A DNA stretch of 64,000 nt from Mesostigma viride (Eukaryota > Streptophyta > Mesostigmatophyceae > Mesostigmatales > Mesostigmataceae), in NCBI GenBank assembly GCA_009746045.1, contig RPFO01000448.1, positions 479,126 through 543,125 on the forward strand, in the 5' to 3' direction. Position numbers and translations under genes: made by a program. The notes beneath the pieces were generated by a model, which saw only the letters and a program-made list of their open reading frames with translations, did not search any database and was not told the origin of the DNA. Within the stretch, counting starts at the first letter, position 1. Every line of letters starts with the position of its first letter. Positions 9,527-20,214 of the stretch are shown here, piece after piece.

Positions 9527-11442
9527 ACTACCTGATGATGAATCTTATGCCTACCTCTTTCATACAGCTGTTCGCATGCCTGATCTCCTGTCTCACGTAG
9601 GACTCTCTCTCCCGTGTGAGGCCCTTCCTGTGGTCGCTGTGGGGGGAGAGGGGAAAAATAAAATTTCTATACCGCTTAGCCATATAGCGACTAGGTCAGG
9701 AAAGTCTTATGATAACATAGTCCCTCTAGGACCTCCCCTTCTCTAATTTGGCAAGGCGGTAGGAGACCTCTTTAAACCTGTTCTGGATACCTCCGTAGCG
9801 ATGCCTACCTCTGATCTTGAACGCCTTATTAGTAGATTTACTGCCACTGAGCCGGAAGCTTTGGCTGCCATTGCCTCCCATCCCCAACAGTTAGGTAAAC
9901 ACCCCTGTAAATTTGTAGGTGGATTTTTATATGTGCAGATAGCAGATTCTCCCCCTCAATGGCGCCTGTATGTTCCCCCTATCTGTCGCTCCTAACTGTC
10001 GCTCCCCTATATCTGTCGCTCCTTGTAGCATAAGCTATGCGTCAGCCTACCTATGGTATTGCACTGGTTGTATTGCACCCACAGTGTTGCGCCCCGGCAC
10101 CATGCCGTGGAGAGAGCGCTCTGTGGCCTGCCCACCTGCGGCAGTGAGAGAAGCTAGGGCGCCCTCCCTCCTTCTCACTGTGTATATAGGGTTGAAGGTT
10201 CCTTTACTCTGTATTGGCACCCACGTGACGCAGTCACGTGCTTATTAATTAATTAATTAATCTGTCGCTCCTCCCTGCTCTTTGAGTTGCATGACTTAGC
10301 TGCTCACCAGGGTGGTAAACGGGTACGGGACCTAGTAGCTCGCTCTTACTACTGGCCTTCCCTTTTAAAAGATATAGATGAGTATGTTAGGACCTGCCAA
10401 TCGTGCCAGGAGATGAAACCCAACAATATAGGACAGATAGCAGAACCTAGGACCCTACCTGATCCCATCATGCCGTGGGACTCCATTATGATGGATTTTG
10501 TAGGACCTTTTAGGAAGAATGATAGAGGTAACGCCCAGATCCTTGTTTTTGTAGATCGTTTTACTCGTATGTGTCATCTCGTGCCGTGTCCTCTAGAACT
10601 CACCGCACGCGATTGCGCACGCCTATACCTTAATAACGTTTATAGATATCATGGTTTGAGTAGGCAGTTTATTAGCGATAAAGATAAGCTATTTACCTCT
10701 GACTTTTGGCAGCAGTTTTTCGCTGCTATCGGTACCAAGGTTACGTTCGGTACTGCCTACCACTCCTCCTCCTCTCATTTAGTAGAACGTCTTAATAGGG
10801 CAGTAGAAGAAGCGCTTAGGCACTATGTTAACGGCTCTGGGAGTGATTGGGAGGATTATCTATGCCTGGTAGAGTTCTCCCTTAACAATTGCCCTCAGGC
10901 TGCGCATGGCTATACGCCTTTCTTCCTAGATACAGGTAGACAGCCTCTTACCCCTACCTCTCTCTTAGCTAGTCATTTAAGGGACAGGGACGATGTGTCC
11001 CGGGATACCGTAGAAGGTGTACAGGCCTTATAAGATAAAATGAAAAATGCACATGACCATGCACGCTATTTCAGGGTACCATAGGGCTCAGGCCAAGTAC
11101 CTTGCTAGGTTGCGTGCCTCCTTAGATAGAAGAGCACCTGAGATAGATATAGGAGATTTAGTCTTAGTAGAAGGCCCCCGTGTTGGCCGATTTGCTCACA
11201 AGTTCGAAGCTGAACTTAAAGTGAAACTTAGGCCCGCCTTCTTAGGACCCTTCCGTGTGTTGTCTAGAGTAGGAAATTTCTTGTATGAAATAGATATTCC
11301 TACCTCTTGGCAGACCCATTCACGCACCTTCCATAGGAGCCAGCTGAAGCTTTATCCCCAAAGCACGTTCGCTGGTAGAGAATTAGCCCCTGCTCCTTTA
11401 GAGCATAACCCTGATACTGGTGAGGTAGAAGACGAGGTATAG
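9527..11442 (+). pseudogene. Chromovirus integrase, interrupted and frameshifted
   Basis: A linker (9527-9980) leads into the integrase zinc region. The codons RLYVPPICRS are cut at about 9993 by a 279-bp insertion and resume at 10273 with SLLFELHDLAAHQGG. The HHCC finger (HDLAAH...CQSCQ) and a DDE-type core follow: MDFVGP, SDKDKLFTSDFW and HLVERLNRAVEE. A stop at 11031-11033 is followed, in a shifted frame (11047-11442), by the C-terminal domain with KLRPAFLGPFRVLSRVG and FHRSQLKLY. Integrase inserts the element cDNA into chromosomes in the nucleus. The integrase is broken both by the insertion and by frameshifts. Confidence 0.85.
9994..10272 (+). mobile_element. Short TTAA-tailed insertion in integrase
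   Basis: Deleting this 279-bp segment restores the integrase reading frame precisely. It is bounded by the 13-bp direct repeat atctgtcgctcct (9981-9993 and 10260-10272), and the same 13-mer also occurs at 10011-10023. The 3' end is CACGTGACGCAGT...TTAATTAATTAA (10211-10260), the same ending as retroposon family R in this window, although the body differs. It has no coding capacity. A 13-bp duplication and a simple-repeat tail suggest a SINE-like element moved by a LINE. No clear pol III A/B box pair is visible. Confidence 0.7.
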
Positions 11443-11536
11443 AGAGTATCGTAGCCCATAGGGATATTAAAAAGGGCCGCGGTACTCAACGCCAGTATAA
11501 GGTGAAGTGGATGTATGCTCGTAGCGAGGTAGATAA
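11443..11536 (+). pseudogene. Chromodomain, first half
   Basis: In the frame starting at 11445 the sequence encodes ESIVAHRDIKKG and QYKVKWMYARSEVDK, the first strands of a chromodomain (VE.IL.HR......YLVKW.GY). The domain is cut at 11536 by the TIR element and continues at 23798. Chromodomains at the integrase C-terminus direct chromoviruses to heterochromatin marks. The frame is shifted relative to the integrase C-terminus, so it was already uncoupled or is read by frameshifting. Confidence 0.75.
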
Positions 11537-11642
11537 GAGGGGATTCATAAGTGTTTGCTCAATTTCATAAATTTTACTCAATTTTTCCACATGTGATTAA
11601 ATCCTTATATTTGTCAATAAAGCAGGGGTCATCCAGCCTTCA

Positions 11643-13400
11643 GACCATGAAAATAGACCACCCACAAAAATTGGGCTCATTCTGAGCTCAAATGGTGACA
11701 TGTGACAGCATACATGTGCAGTTTTTCGTCATTTTCCCCCTTTTCTTACATGAAACAAATATGAATAGTGAACAAATGAACTCATATCAGGCTGGATTCT
11801 TGCAGGCAGCATTTATACCATGAAAATAGACCACCCACAAAAATTGGGCTCATTCTGAGCTCAAATGGTGACATGTGACAGCATATACATGTGCAGTTTT
11901 TCGTCATTTTCCCCCTTTTCTTACATGAAACAAATATGAACAGTGGACAAATGAACTCGTATCAGGCTGGATTCTTGCAGGCAGCATCTAGACCATGAAA
12001 ATAGACCACCCACAAAAATTGGGCTCATTCTGAGCTCAAATGGTGACATTTGACCGCATACATGTGCAGTTTTTCGTCATTTTCCCCCTTTTCTTACATG
12101 AAACAAATATGAATAGTGGACAAATGAACTCATATCAGGCTGGATTCTTGCAGGCAGCATCTAGATCATGAAAATAGACCACCCACAAAAATTGGGCTCA
12201 TTCTGAGCTCAAATGGTGACATGTGACAGCATACATGTGCAGTTTTTCGTCATTTTCCCCCTTTTCTTACATGAAACAAATATGAACAGTGAACAAATGA
12301 ACTCATATCAGGCTGGGTTCTTGCAGGCAGCATCTAGACCATGAAAATAGACCACCCACAAAAATTGGGCTCATTCTGAGCTCAAATGGTGACATGTGAC
12401 AGCATACATGTGCAGTTTTTCGTCATTTTCCCCCTTTTCTTACATGAAACAAATATGAATAGTGAACAAATGAACTCATATCAGGCTGGATTCTTGCAGG
12501 CAGCATCTAGACCATGAAAATAGACCACCCACAAAAATTGGGCTCATTCTGAGCTCAAATGGTGACATGTGACAGCATACATGTGCAGTTTTTCGTCATT
12601 TTCCCCCTTTTCTTACATGAAACAAATATGAACAGTGAACAAATGAACTCATATCAGGCTGGGTTCTTGCAGGCAGCATCTAGACCATGAAAATAGACCA
12701 CCCACAAAAATTGGGCTCATTCTGAGCTCAAATGGTGACATTTGACCGCATACATGTGCAGTTTTTCGTCATTTTCCCCCTTTTCTTACATGAAACAAAT
12801 ATGAATAGTGAACAAATGAACTCATATCAGGCTGGATTCTTGCAGGCAGCATCTAGACCATAAAAATAGACCACCCACAAAAATTGGGCTCATTCTGAGC
12901 TCAAATGGTGACATGTGACAGCATACATGTGCAGTTTTTCGTCATTTTCCCCCTTTTCTTACATGAAACAAATATGAACAGTGAACAAATGAACTCATAT
13001 CAGGCTGGGTTCTTGCAGGCAGCATCTAGACCATGAAAATAGACCACCCACAAAAATTGGGCTCATTCTGAGCTCAAATGGTGACATGTGACAGCATACA
13101 TGTGCAGTTTTTCGTCATTTTCCCCCTTTTCTTACATGAAACAAATATGAACAGTGAACAAATGAACTCATTTCAGGCTGGATTCTTGCAGGCAGCATCT
13201 AGACCATAAAAATAGACCACCCACAAAAATTGGGCTCATTCTGAGCTCAAATGGTGACACGTGACAGCATACATGTGCAGTTTTTCGTCATTTTCTCGGT
13301 TATCTTACATGAAACAAATATGAATATTGAACAAATGAACTCAGATCAGGCTGGAAACTTGTAAGCAGCATGTAGACCATCAAAATAGACTGTTTACAGC
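11643..13400 (+). repeat. 173-bp satellite array (SatA), left, about 10 copies
   Basis: About ten tandem copies of a 173-175-bp unit beginning near 'accatgaaaatagacc' and containing 'attgggctcattctgagctc', 'tttttcgtcattttccccc' and 'gcaggcagcatctagacc'. Copies differ by only a few substitutions, except the last one or two, which are more diverged. The same unit occurs in reverse orientation at 19388-20214 and 22881-23712. No coding potential is conserved between copies. Confidence 0.95.
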
Positions 13401-13558
13401 TCAAAAGGTGACAAATGAAAGGAAAACAATGCAGTTTGATGCCATTGCCACTGTTCTCTTGAATAAAACATTTTTGTGCGACCAAATGAAATTCATGGGC
13501 ATTCATTGACAATCCTCGAGGTTCGTGCAGTCTGAATTTCGTACAACGGTAGTATGAA

Positions 13559-13611
13559 GTTCAGACTGGACGGGCAGTCTCGGGTCTTCGATGAATGAAT
13601 TCCAGTGAATG
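13559..13611 (+). repeat. SatB partial copy left of the LINE insertion
   Basis: Half a unit of the 110-bp satellite that continues at 15647. It ends in aattccagtgaatg (13598-13611), which is repeated at 15647-15660 as the LINE target-site duplication. Confidence 0.85.
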
Positions 13612-15646
13612 TCCACCGCATGAGCCTACGAGGGCGAACCCTGATCGTCAACCAACTGTTGTTCTCTAAGGTCTTGTATTATTGCCAAGCACACCCACCC
13701 AATGATGCCACCACACAGCTCATCCAACGCCTTGGCAGCAATTTTGTCTGGAAACAGAAAGGCTTAATCTCCCACACGGTCCACGGATGGATCAGCAGAG
13801 AGATGTCCTTCATGTCATGGGTGCACGGGGGCCAGCTCGGGCTCCACAACATACAATGGCGTCTGTGGTCGCTGTATGCTAAACAAGTGATATCCGCTTT
13901 TATGGGAGTTAACACACACCCTGGCTGCATGCTTGCACGTGAAACGCTAGCCTCTCTTTCCACCCATGCTAGTGGCACCTCGTGGCAACTGGGGGCGGGC
14001 ATACTGGGCAGCACCCTTATTTCGTACAAAGGACTCCCATGGTACTGGCAGCGCATATGGACAGGTTACAATAAGCTCAAGCCGGGTCGCCTAGTCTTTC
14101 CTACTACTAGGGAGGAGGTGGCACGGCAGCCACTCTTTTTTAATGACTTAATCACAGACGCTACTAACAAGCCCCTCGGCACTCTCCACGGACACAACCC
14201 GTATGATGGCCTTCTGCGCGCGTCACCGCCGATTGTCAGGGTGCTGGACCTCTACCTGGGGCACGGCGCTGCGTATCGACGGCTCAGCTACGACGAGGTC
14301 AGCACTTGGGTCTCCCACATGCCCTCCCTGCAAGCGTGGCAAACTCTTATAAGTGCGATACCAGCTGCGTGGCATGCATTGATGACTGCCCCACGCAAGC
14401 CAATTATAACCGGCGACTGGGTCAGCTTCTACGCCGACGGAGTCACGCCTGCGTGCAAGGGTTTAGTCGTGACGGTTCTGCCACATGAGGGGCTCCAACT
14501 ACAGCTGCTGGACGCTATTTCTGGCCACAATGGGTGTCTGTATCAACTATCCACCTTATATGCGTACACGCCAGCTTCCCAGTGTCACCGCATACGCGTA
14601 GTCCCATGGTCTGTGCCAAGATCTTGCATGATCCAGCCGGACCCATTATCCCCGGTTGAGAGCACTACATGGCTACACGTGGGCAACACACGGCTCGATC
14701 TACTACATCTGGACCCGGTTGAATTTGGATGGGTCTTAACCAAGGGGGACATCAGAACCAGCAAATGTATCTTTGAGTACACCGCAGATTGGGGTTATGA
14801 TATCTTGTTGCATACGTACCATCAGCCCCATCCGGGCCGAGCCCGCTGGGGAATACATTGGCCGGGCTACACTTGGGTTAAGATGATTACCCTGGCGGTA
14901 GACCACCCTCTCGTGGACCGCAGGGCCACTGATGTACAACACCTTTTGATGCATAGGGCGATAGGGGTCTGTGCTACGCTCCACGAGCGTTTTGGTCATG
15001 ATGCATCATGCCTGTGCACGCACCCTAGTGAAACCATTGAGCACAGGTTTCTTTATTGTAATCTCCCTGGGGTTTGGACGTGGCTCATTAACATCTGGGC
15101 CGCATGGACGGCATCGCCACCCACTCTCCCAATCAGCGTGCGTACCATCATTTTCGGTATTGCTGGCACACCAGGGACCGAGCTTTCAGTTTCCCAAGCA
15201 GAATGGATATGGCTACGCACTACTATGCTATACGCGATATGGACCATACGCAACGAGACCGTCTTTAAGGTCCGCGAGGAGTATACCCGCGGCGGCGTAG
15301 TCCGGCGCTTTATATACCTATGGAATGCGGCTATGCGCCGCTACTGGCTGTTAGCTCAGGAACAACACAGGGTGTGGGACCCAGGGCCCAATAACGACAA
15401 GCCCAGCCCGCTCCAGCTTTTTCATGATCTACTGGGCCGTAATCAGGTATTCACCAGTATGCCTCATGGCGACATTACTCAGGTCCAATGGCTTCCCTGG
15501 TCTAATAACGCGCCCTATTAGCCTTTCACCTGTCACCGCCACACGTGTGTGGGTGTGCCCACCTTCATTAGGATTCGCTGATACTCATTTCCCCTCTCAC
15601 CTCTTTGGTCCATAATTGGCTAATAAAATATACCCATTTCCCCGAC
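13612..15646 (+). mobile_element. LINE family A copy, 5' truncated, nested in SatB
   Basis: An open frame runs through to a stop at 15519-15521, with no true ATG start at the left edge (the frame begins in satellite). It starts after the RT catalytic region: LSLRGRTLIVNQLLFSKVLYY is the RT thumb motif of L1/Tx1-type LINEs. A long linker follows, then a zinc-binding segment (CLCTHPSETIEHRFLYC) like zf-RVT domains, ending LHEL-type tail QVQWLPWSNNAPY. The 3' UTR has AATAAA at about 15621. A 14-bp duplication aattccagtgaatg flanks it. The frame is intact over 630 codons, so this is a fairly recent insertion, but it is dead because the RT core is missing. The LINE split at 3865/27960 belongs to the same family. 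Confidence 0.85.
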
Positions 15647-16410
15647 AATTCCAGTGAATGCAAGATGAATTGCCGAGACCGACCTGTTAGCAAGGAAATT
15701 CGTCCTTTTCGTATGTTCAGACTGGACGGGCAGTCTCGGGGCTTCGATGAGTGAATTCCAGTGAATGCAAGATGAATTGCCGAGACCGACCTGTTAGCAA
15801 GGAAATTCAAGTCCTTTTCGTATGTTCAGACTGGACGGGCAGTCTCGGGGCTTCGATGAGTGAATTCCAGTGAATGCAAGATGAATTGCCGAGACCGACC
15901 TGTTAGCAAGGAAATTCAAGTCCTTTTCGTATGTTCAGACTGGACGGGCAGTCTCGGGGCTTCGATGAGTGAATTCCAGTGAATGCAAGATGAATTGCCG
16001 AGACCGACCTGTTAGCAAGGAAATTCAAGTCCTTTTCGTATGTTCAGACTGGACGGGCAGTCTCGGGGCTTCGATGAGTGAATTCCAGTGAATGCAAGAT
16101 GAATTGCCGAGACCGACCTGTTAGCAAGGAAATTCAAGTCCTTTTCGTATGTTCAGACTGGACGGGCAGTCTCGGGGCTTCGATGAGTGAATTCCAGTGA
16201 ATGCAAGATGAATTGCCGAGACCGACCTGTTAGCAAGGAAATTCAAGTCCTTTTCGTATGTTCAGACTGGACGGGCAGTCTCGGGGCTTCGATGAGTGAA
16301 TTCCAGTGAATGCAAGATGAATTGCCGAGACCGACCTGTTAGCAATTAGGAAATTCAAGTCCTTTTCGTATGTTCAGACTGGACGGGCAGTCTCAGGGCT
16401 TCGATGAGTG
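15647..16410 (+). repeat. 110-bp satellite array (SatB), about 7 copies
   Basis: Tandem 108-110-bp units containing 'gttcagactggacgggcag', 'tctcggggcttcgatgagtg', 'aattccagtgaatgcaag' and 'gccgagaccgacctgttag'. Each unit carries a short inverted pair (GTCTCGG / CCGAGAC). Copies are almost identical, which suggests recent amplification or homogenisation. The array is interrupted at 16410 by the hAT element and resumes at 18139. Confidence 0.95.
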
Positions 16411-16812
16411 CCGGGTTGGTCAGTACGCCGTACGGAGCCGCAAAAATACGGGAAAACGTACACTGAAGGCCTCCGCCGTATATACGCGTACTTTACTTCA
16501 GAATACGCGGTTTGGACTTAGAGTTTTTCGGGGGTACCAGCGGGCAGCGGGCACTGGCGCGGTGCCCAGGTTCTGGGCGCGGCGCGTTCACTGCACATTT
16601 GAGATTTTTACTACTAGAAGTAGATGCGTACAGTTCTTTCCATAAAGCGCAAGCCTTGCAAAATCTTTGGCCGGTAGGAGACAGCTAGGACTAGGTACAT
16701 AACGCATAATGCCAGCAAATGCCAGCTGTGCTACTGACGGTGTAATGCAATATAGCGACGACGAGGCCAGTGCGACTGTGCGATAGTGTGCAGCCATTTT
16801 CGATTTGCAGCC

Positions 16813-17217
16813 ATGCCGAAGAAAGGGCCTGAATGGGATTTCGTGGTCGAGAAGAAAGAAGCAGTCACAGATGCAGTTAGTAACACAACGCAGTATGTGT
16901 CGAGGATGTTCTGCTCATTTTGCAACAAGAACTTCTCCTACAAGGCGGGGCCAATCAGCGTATTCCGAGTCCGTGCACACTTTGCCGGAATCGCAGGGGA
17001 AGGGATGTTACCCTGCGACAAAATTCCACCGAATATCCGGAGCAGGTTTCTCAGGATTGCTAACAGTTGGAGGAGGAGGTGGGGGAGGAGGAGGCGGAGG
17101 AGGAGGACCTGCGCCTGCGGCGCAAGGTTCGCGCTGCCTGCACAGCCCGGGCAAAGAAGCCGCGGTTCTTGCCGCTGCAGCCGCCAGACAAGAACTAAAG
17201 GGTCATGCTTAGCATGA
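16813..17217 (+). pseudogene. hAT transposase N-terminus, BED zinc finger
   Basis: The ATG at 16813 begins MPKKGPEWDFV. A finger follows with CSFCNKNF, then RVRAHFAGIAGEGMLPC and DKIPPNIR, matching the BED-finger pattern C.FC...F......R...HL.G..G.....C..VP..IR of hAT transposases. This domain binds the transposon ends. After about residue 85 the best continuation is in another frame (an acidic LEEEVGEEEAEEED stretch), suggesting a frameshift near 17065; the nominal frame there is only Arg-rich. The catalytic domain is absent. It lies inside the hAT element. Confidence 0.65.
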
Positions 17218-17470
17218 TCTATGAAGGAGTCTTTTGTCTTAATACTTATACCATCTTGAGCCGGTGTAGTATGTGATGGCAGCTAGTGGGTGATGGCCGA
17301 TGGTTGCATGGACCCATGTGATGGATGGGACATTAAGTTATAACTCACAAGTTACTAGCGATAGTATAGTGAGAACAAGGGCTGCATGCGCTGCCGTTAA
17401 GAAAGCATGGCCGTGCTGGCTTAAATAATTGCATGGACCAACGCGGAGTAATCTCCATGGCAGCGAGGGT

Positions 17471-17790
17471 GCTGTTGTGCATTTTGCCAATGCATGATGA
17501 ATGTGTGTGCACATGTGTGTATGTGTATGGAGCTTGTTGTGGGATCCTTGAGAGCAAGGTCCTTGTGTCGTATATCCTCTGCTGTTGTGCATTTTGTCAA
17601 TGATGAATGTGTGTGCACATGTGTGTATGTGTATGGAGCTTGTTGTGGGATCCTTGAGAGCAAGGTCCTTGTGTCTTATATCCTCTGCTGTTGTGCATTT
17701 TGTCAATGATGAATGTGTGTGCACATGTGTGTATGTGTATGGAGCTTGTTGTGGGATCCTTGAGAGCATGGTCCTTAGTTGTGTCTTATG
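17471..17790 (+). repeat. Three-copy 106-110-bp minisatellite in the hAT element
   Basis: Three direct copies beginning 'gctgttgtgcattttg' at 17471, 17581 and 17687, each with 'gcacatgtgtgtatgtgtat' and 'ggatccttgagagca'. The minus-strand frames repeating THVHTHSS are by-products of the repeat. Confidence 0.9.
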
Positions 17791-18138
17791 TCCTCTCATG
17801 CATTATATAGTGGATGGCTTTCCTTACAATTAACTAATTATAAATTGATTCCTTACAGTTCCCGTTGCAGTCTGCTCCCCCCAGCATTTAACAAATCATA
17901 ATCAGATAGGATTGCAGGGCATAAATTAATGGAAGATGTTGATAAATAAGCATATACACCAAATTTCAGTTGCAATAACTGCATGACCATCATCAAGGAG
18001 CGTGCTAATTGGGTGACTGACAATTGGACCACAAAAACTGTCGCGTATTTTACCGCCGCGGGAATTTACACCCCCCACGTATAATACGCGTATTTTAGGT
18101 CCGCGTATTATACCCCGTACCCGTATTTGCCAACCCAG

Positions 18139-18435
18139 GATGAGTGAATTCCAGTGAATGCAAGATGAATTGCCGAGACCGACCTGTTAGCAAGGAAATT
18201 CAAGTCCTTTTCGTATGTTCAGACTGGACGGGCAGTCTCGGGGCTTCGATGAGTGAATTCCAGTGAATGCAAGATGAATTGCCGAGACCGACCTGTTAGC
18301 AAGGAAATTCAAGTCCTTTTCGTATGTTCAGACTGGACGGGCAGTCTCGGGGCTTCGATGAATGAATTCCAGTGAATGCAAGATGAATTGCCGAGACCGA
18401 CCTGTTAGCAAGGAAATTCAAGTCCTTTTCGTATG
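18139..18435 (+). repeat. SatB array, continuation after the hAT element
   Basis: About 2.7 further copies of the 110-bp unit, starting with the duplicated gatgagtg. It ends at 'ttttcgtatg', just before the Tudor-like ORF region. Confidence 0.95.
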
Positions 18436-18490
18436 TGCGCGAAACATGAGGGGTGGGAAAACGGAATAAGCACAGAAAACGGAATCAGCG

Positions 18491-18793
18491 ATGGCGGAGA
18501 AGACGGCGATGGCACTTTTCAAATCGCATGTCATGGACGTGCACGAGCCGGAATGGTTGGTGGGGACCCCGGTATGCAAGATATTTTCAGGCCCAAACTC
18601 AGGGGAGAAGCGGTATCATGCCCATGTGACGGCGTTTAATAAGGAGCACAACATGGTCCATGTGCTCTACACAGACGGGGACGATGAAATAGTAGGGTTA
18701 GATGAGGTGCGAGCTGCGCTTTGCGCATGCCCAGGTGTAGAGTTACCCAATCTGCCACCCGACTCGACTGCGCGAGGTTTTAGGCGGAGATAG
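18491..18793 (+). CDS. Small Tudor-like domain ORF inside the TIR element
   Basis: 100 codons starting MAEKTAMALFKSHV with a favourable start context (agcgATGG). The core WLVGTPVCKIF, HAHVTAFN and VHVLYTDGDDEIVGLDEV follows the pattern of small Tudor/Agenet-like barrels (G..V.K.F....Y.G.V......W.V.Y.DGD.E......E). Such domains bind methylated histone tails or other ligands. Two consecutive TAG stops (18791-18796) end it, yet the same frame stays open for another 38 codons to 18913. That extension has a basic segment and an acidic end (PPHIIDDSDSD). This looks like a complete C-terminus separated by stops. It lies between SatB and the 66-bp repeats and is probably cargo or an accessory gene of the TIR element. 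Function unproven. Confidence 0.5.
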   Translation: MAEKTAMALFKSHVMDVHEPEWLVGTPVCKIFSGPNSGEKRYHAHVTAFNKEHNMVHVLYTDGDDEIVGLDEVRAALCACPGVELPNLPPDSTARGFRRR

Positions 18794-19180
18794 TAGAGTG
18801 CGTTCGGATCGAAGCAGGTCGCACACCGGGGCACGGCTAGCAAGCAAGCGAAGGCGACCCCGCGCCACAAGCGCCGCCCTCCCCACATAATTGATGACTC
18901 AGACTCAGACTAGCCTTATTGATGTGAGTTTAAATTTTTCAGTTTTAGATCCCAGCGTGCAACATACAGGGATGAAAAGCACTTTAACATGTATTATTGT
19001 GCTCTGCGACTCCCCAATAGGAGCGCGTGTTTTATCAATGAATTATTTAATTAATAATTTTTTCAGTTGGAAATGACGTCAAAACTGGGCTGAGTTTAAA
19101 TGTTACTTATATATATATATACTGTCCTGAGCCAGTAGACATCGCGCCTTACGCGGATCCGCGCTTTTTACGTTTCAGTT

Positions 19181-19387
19181 CAGACAACTGGTCTCAGACA
19201 TGCACGGGGCTCGGCGTGCCATGCTTCCACGTTTGTTGTCTCTTTTCAGACAACTGGTCTCAGACATGCACGGGGCTCGGCGTGCCATGCTGCCACGTTT
19301 GTTGTCTCTTTTCAGACAACTGGTCTCAGACATGCACGGGGCTCAGCGTGCCAATGCTTCAGTCCACGTTTGTTGTCTCTTTTCATA
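19181..19387 (+). repeat. 66-bp tandem repeat, three copies
   Basis: Three units beginning 'ttcagacaactggtctcag', each with 'catgcacggggctc' and 'cacgtttgttgtctctt'. It is preceded by a short (AT)n run at 19108-19121. It separates the Tudor-like ORF from the inverted SatA array. Confidence 0.9.
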
Positions 19388-20214
19388 TACTGTCACATGT
19401 CACCATTTGAGCTCAGATCGAATGAGCCCAATTTTTGTAGGTGGTCTAGTATTATGGTTTAAATGTTGCTTGCAAGAATCCAGCTTGATATGAGTTCATT
19501 TGGTCATGATTCCTATTTGTTTCATGTAAGAAACCGGTGCAAATGGCGTAAAACTGCATATTCATACTGTCACATGTCACCATTTGAGCTCATAATGAGC
19601 CCAATTTTTGTAGGTGGTGTAGTATTATGGTTTAAATGTAGCTTGCAAGAATCCAGCTGGATATGAGTTCATTGGTTCATGATTCCTATTTGTTTCATGT
19701 AAGAAACCGGTGCAAATGACAAAAGGTTGCATATTTATACTGTCACATGTCACCATTTGAGCTCATAATGAGCCCAATTTTTGTAGGTGGTCTAGTATTA
19801 TGGTTTAAATGTAGCTTGCAAGAATCCAGCTCGATATGAGCTCATTTGGTCATGATTCCTATTTATTTCGTGTAAGAAAACGATGAAAATGGCGTAAAAC
19901 TGCATATTTATACTGTCACATGTCACCATTTGAGCTCATAATGAGCCCAATTTTTGTAGGTGGTGTAGTATTATGGTTTAAATGTTGCTTGCAAGAATCC
20001 TGGCAGCTCGATATGAGTTCATTTGGTCATGATTCCTATTTGTTTCATGTAAGAAACCGGTGCAAATGACGAAAAGCTGCATATTTACACTGTCACATGT
20101 CACCATTTGAGCTCAGAATGAGCCCAATTTTTGTGGGTGGTCTATTTTCATGGTCTAGATGCTGCTTGCAAGAATCCAGCCTGAAATGAGTTCATTTGTT
20201 CACTATTCATATTT
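19388..20214 (-). repeat. SatA array in reverse orientation, diverged, about 4.7 copies
   Basis: Reverse complement of the 173-bp SatA unit: 'gtcacatgtcaccatttgag', 'gagcccaatttttgt', 'catgattcctatttgtttc'. These copies differ more from the left array than the copies at 22881-23712 do (for example 'aaaccggtgcaaatg' in place of 'aaagggggaaaatg'). The array is cut at 20214 by the Helitron-like pair. Confidence 0.9.

Larger units (their letters stand above)
16411..18138 (+). mobile_element. hAT-like DNA transposon, internally deleted
   Basis: 1728 bp inserted in SatB with an 8-bp duplication gatgagtg (16403-16410 and 18139-18146), the size typical of hAT elements. The termini are short imperfect inverted repeats, C(C/T)GGGTTGG...TACG on both sides. 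It encodes a BED-type zinc finger (next entry) but no DDE/RNase H-like transposase core or hAT dimerisation region, so it is a non-autonomous derivative. Motifs such as 'tacgcgtattatac' recur near the right end. Confidence 0.8.

Noticed and set aside
13605-15521. LINE A frame as an intact gene starting at 13605
   Set aside because: The first codon is GTG within satellite sequence; the frame enters the LINE in the middle of its RT thumb, so it is 5' truncated.
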